30,379 nucleotides of DNA from JAKFEE01 sp036675815 (GTDB lineage Bacteria; Pseudomonadota; Alphaproteobacteria; Rhodospirillales; Magnetospirillaceae). Shown here in pieces: positions 30,238-30,379 of this stretch (positions within the stretch are counted from its first letter, which is position 1; every line of letters begins with the position of its first letter). The notes under the pieces are model-generated. The model was not told the origin of the DNA. It worked only from the letters and a program-made list of their open reading frames with translations, and ran no database searches. The DNA lies in NCBI GenBank assembly GCA_036675815.1, contig JAKFEE010000056.1:1-30379 (forward strand), written 5' to 3'. The translations under genes and the position numbers were made by a program.

Positions 30238-30379
30238 GTCATTCCCGCATCTCTTCCGTCATTCCCGCGAAAGCGGGAATCCATTCCGCCGCCTGCACGA
30301 CCTGCGGTGCTCTGGCCGGCCTCCGACCACGATTTCGATGCTGAAGCGCCGGCGGAATGGACCCCCGCTTCCGCGGGGG
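30238..30379. repeat. Family B interspersed repeat, copy B7 (window-terminal)
   Basis: A short extra arm (GTCATTCCCGCATCT, from 30238) precedes a full element beginning near 30258 (GTCATTCCCGCGAAAGCGGG). Positions 30257-30379 are the exact inverse of 1-123, and the window ends within the outer arm. Confidence 0.92.

Overview
The window looks like chromosomal DNA of a high-GC alphaproteobacterium, most likely a member of the Rhodospirillales. This rests on gene order (tpiA-secG-pyrG-kdsA-eno-ftsB-pdhA-pdhB-pdhC-lpdA-lipA-Coq10/RatA), on an E1-beta subunit that carries its own lipoyl domain, and on the rplM-rpsI-argC association. The placement is inference from synteny and family features; no database search was run. 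The two ends of the window are perfect 123-bp inverted copies of one interspersed repeat (1-123 and 30257-30379), so this is probably a whole contig that stopped at repeats.

Layout. 1-3.6 kb: an EamA-type exporter overlapping a flavoprotein, then on the minus strand a bfd-bfr iron-storage pair behind a Fur-box-like promoter, plus a 60-aa membrane protein. 3.7-18.4 kb: a long plus-strand housekeeping series covering triose-phosphate isomerase, SecG, CTP synthase, KDO8P synthase, enolase, an FtsB-like protein, the whole pyruvate dehydrogenase complex (E1a, E1b, E2, E3), lipoyl synthase, a Coq10/RatA-like protein and a membrane-anchored unknown. A three-gene cassette (membrane protein, pentapeptide-repeat protein, 53-aa protein) sits between E3 and lipoyl synthase. 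18.5-19.4 kb: phhB and a DUF2892-like protein on the minus strand. 19.5-23.6 kb: rplM-rpsI with promoter and terminator, a lipid A-type acyltransferase, argC and a gamma-carbonic anhydrase. 23.7-25.8 kb: a quorum-sensing locus with luxR-type and luxI-type genes followed by three tightly packed small genes (50, 83 and 54 aa), with several dyads and hairpins in front of both main genes. 25.9-30.2 kb: yjcH-actP acetate transport on the minus strand, divergent from a CBS/DUF294 nucleotidyltransferase-like gene with a structured leader, then a T2 ribonuclease.

Three dispersed repeat families fill the spacers. Family A has long inverted arms built on CCACAGAGACACAGAG (4 copies). Family B is bounded by GTCATTCCCGCGAAAGCGGG-type hairpins (7 copies plus a decayed one). 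Family C is a hairpin built on GGAGCGCGGAGCTCC (3 copies). B copies are nested inside two A copies, and one B copy lies in frame inside the E2 coding region.

How the genes fit together: glycolysis (tpiA, eno) leads into pyruvate dehydrogenase, LipA supplies lipoyl groups for E1b and E2, and ActP imports acetate to the same acetyl-CoA node. KdsA and the acyltransferase serve the LPS envelope. The most promising novel material is the quorum-sensing locus with its small proteins and putative RNA or operator controls, the in-frame repeat in E2, and the riboswitch-like leader before the DUF294 gene.
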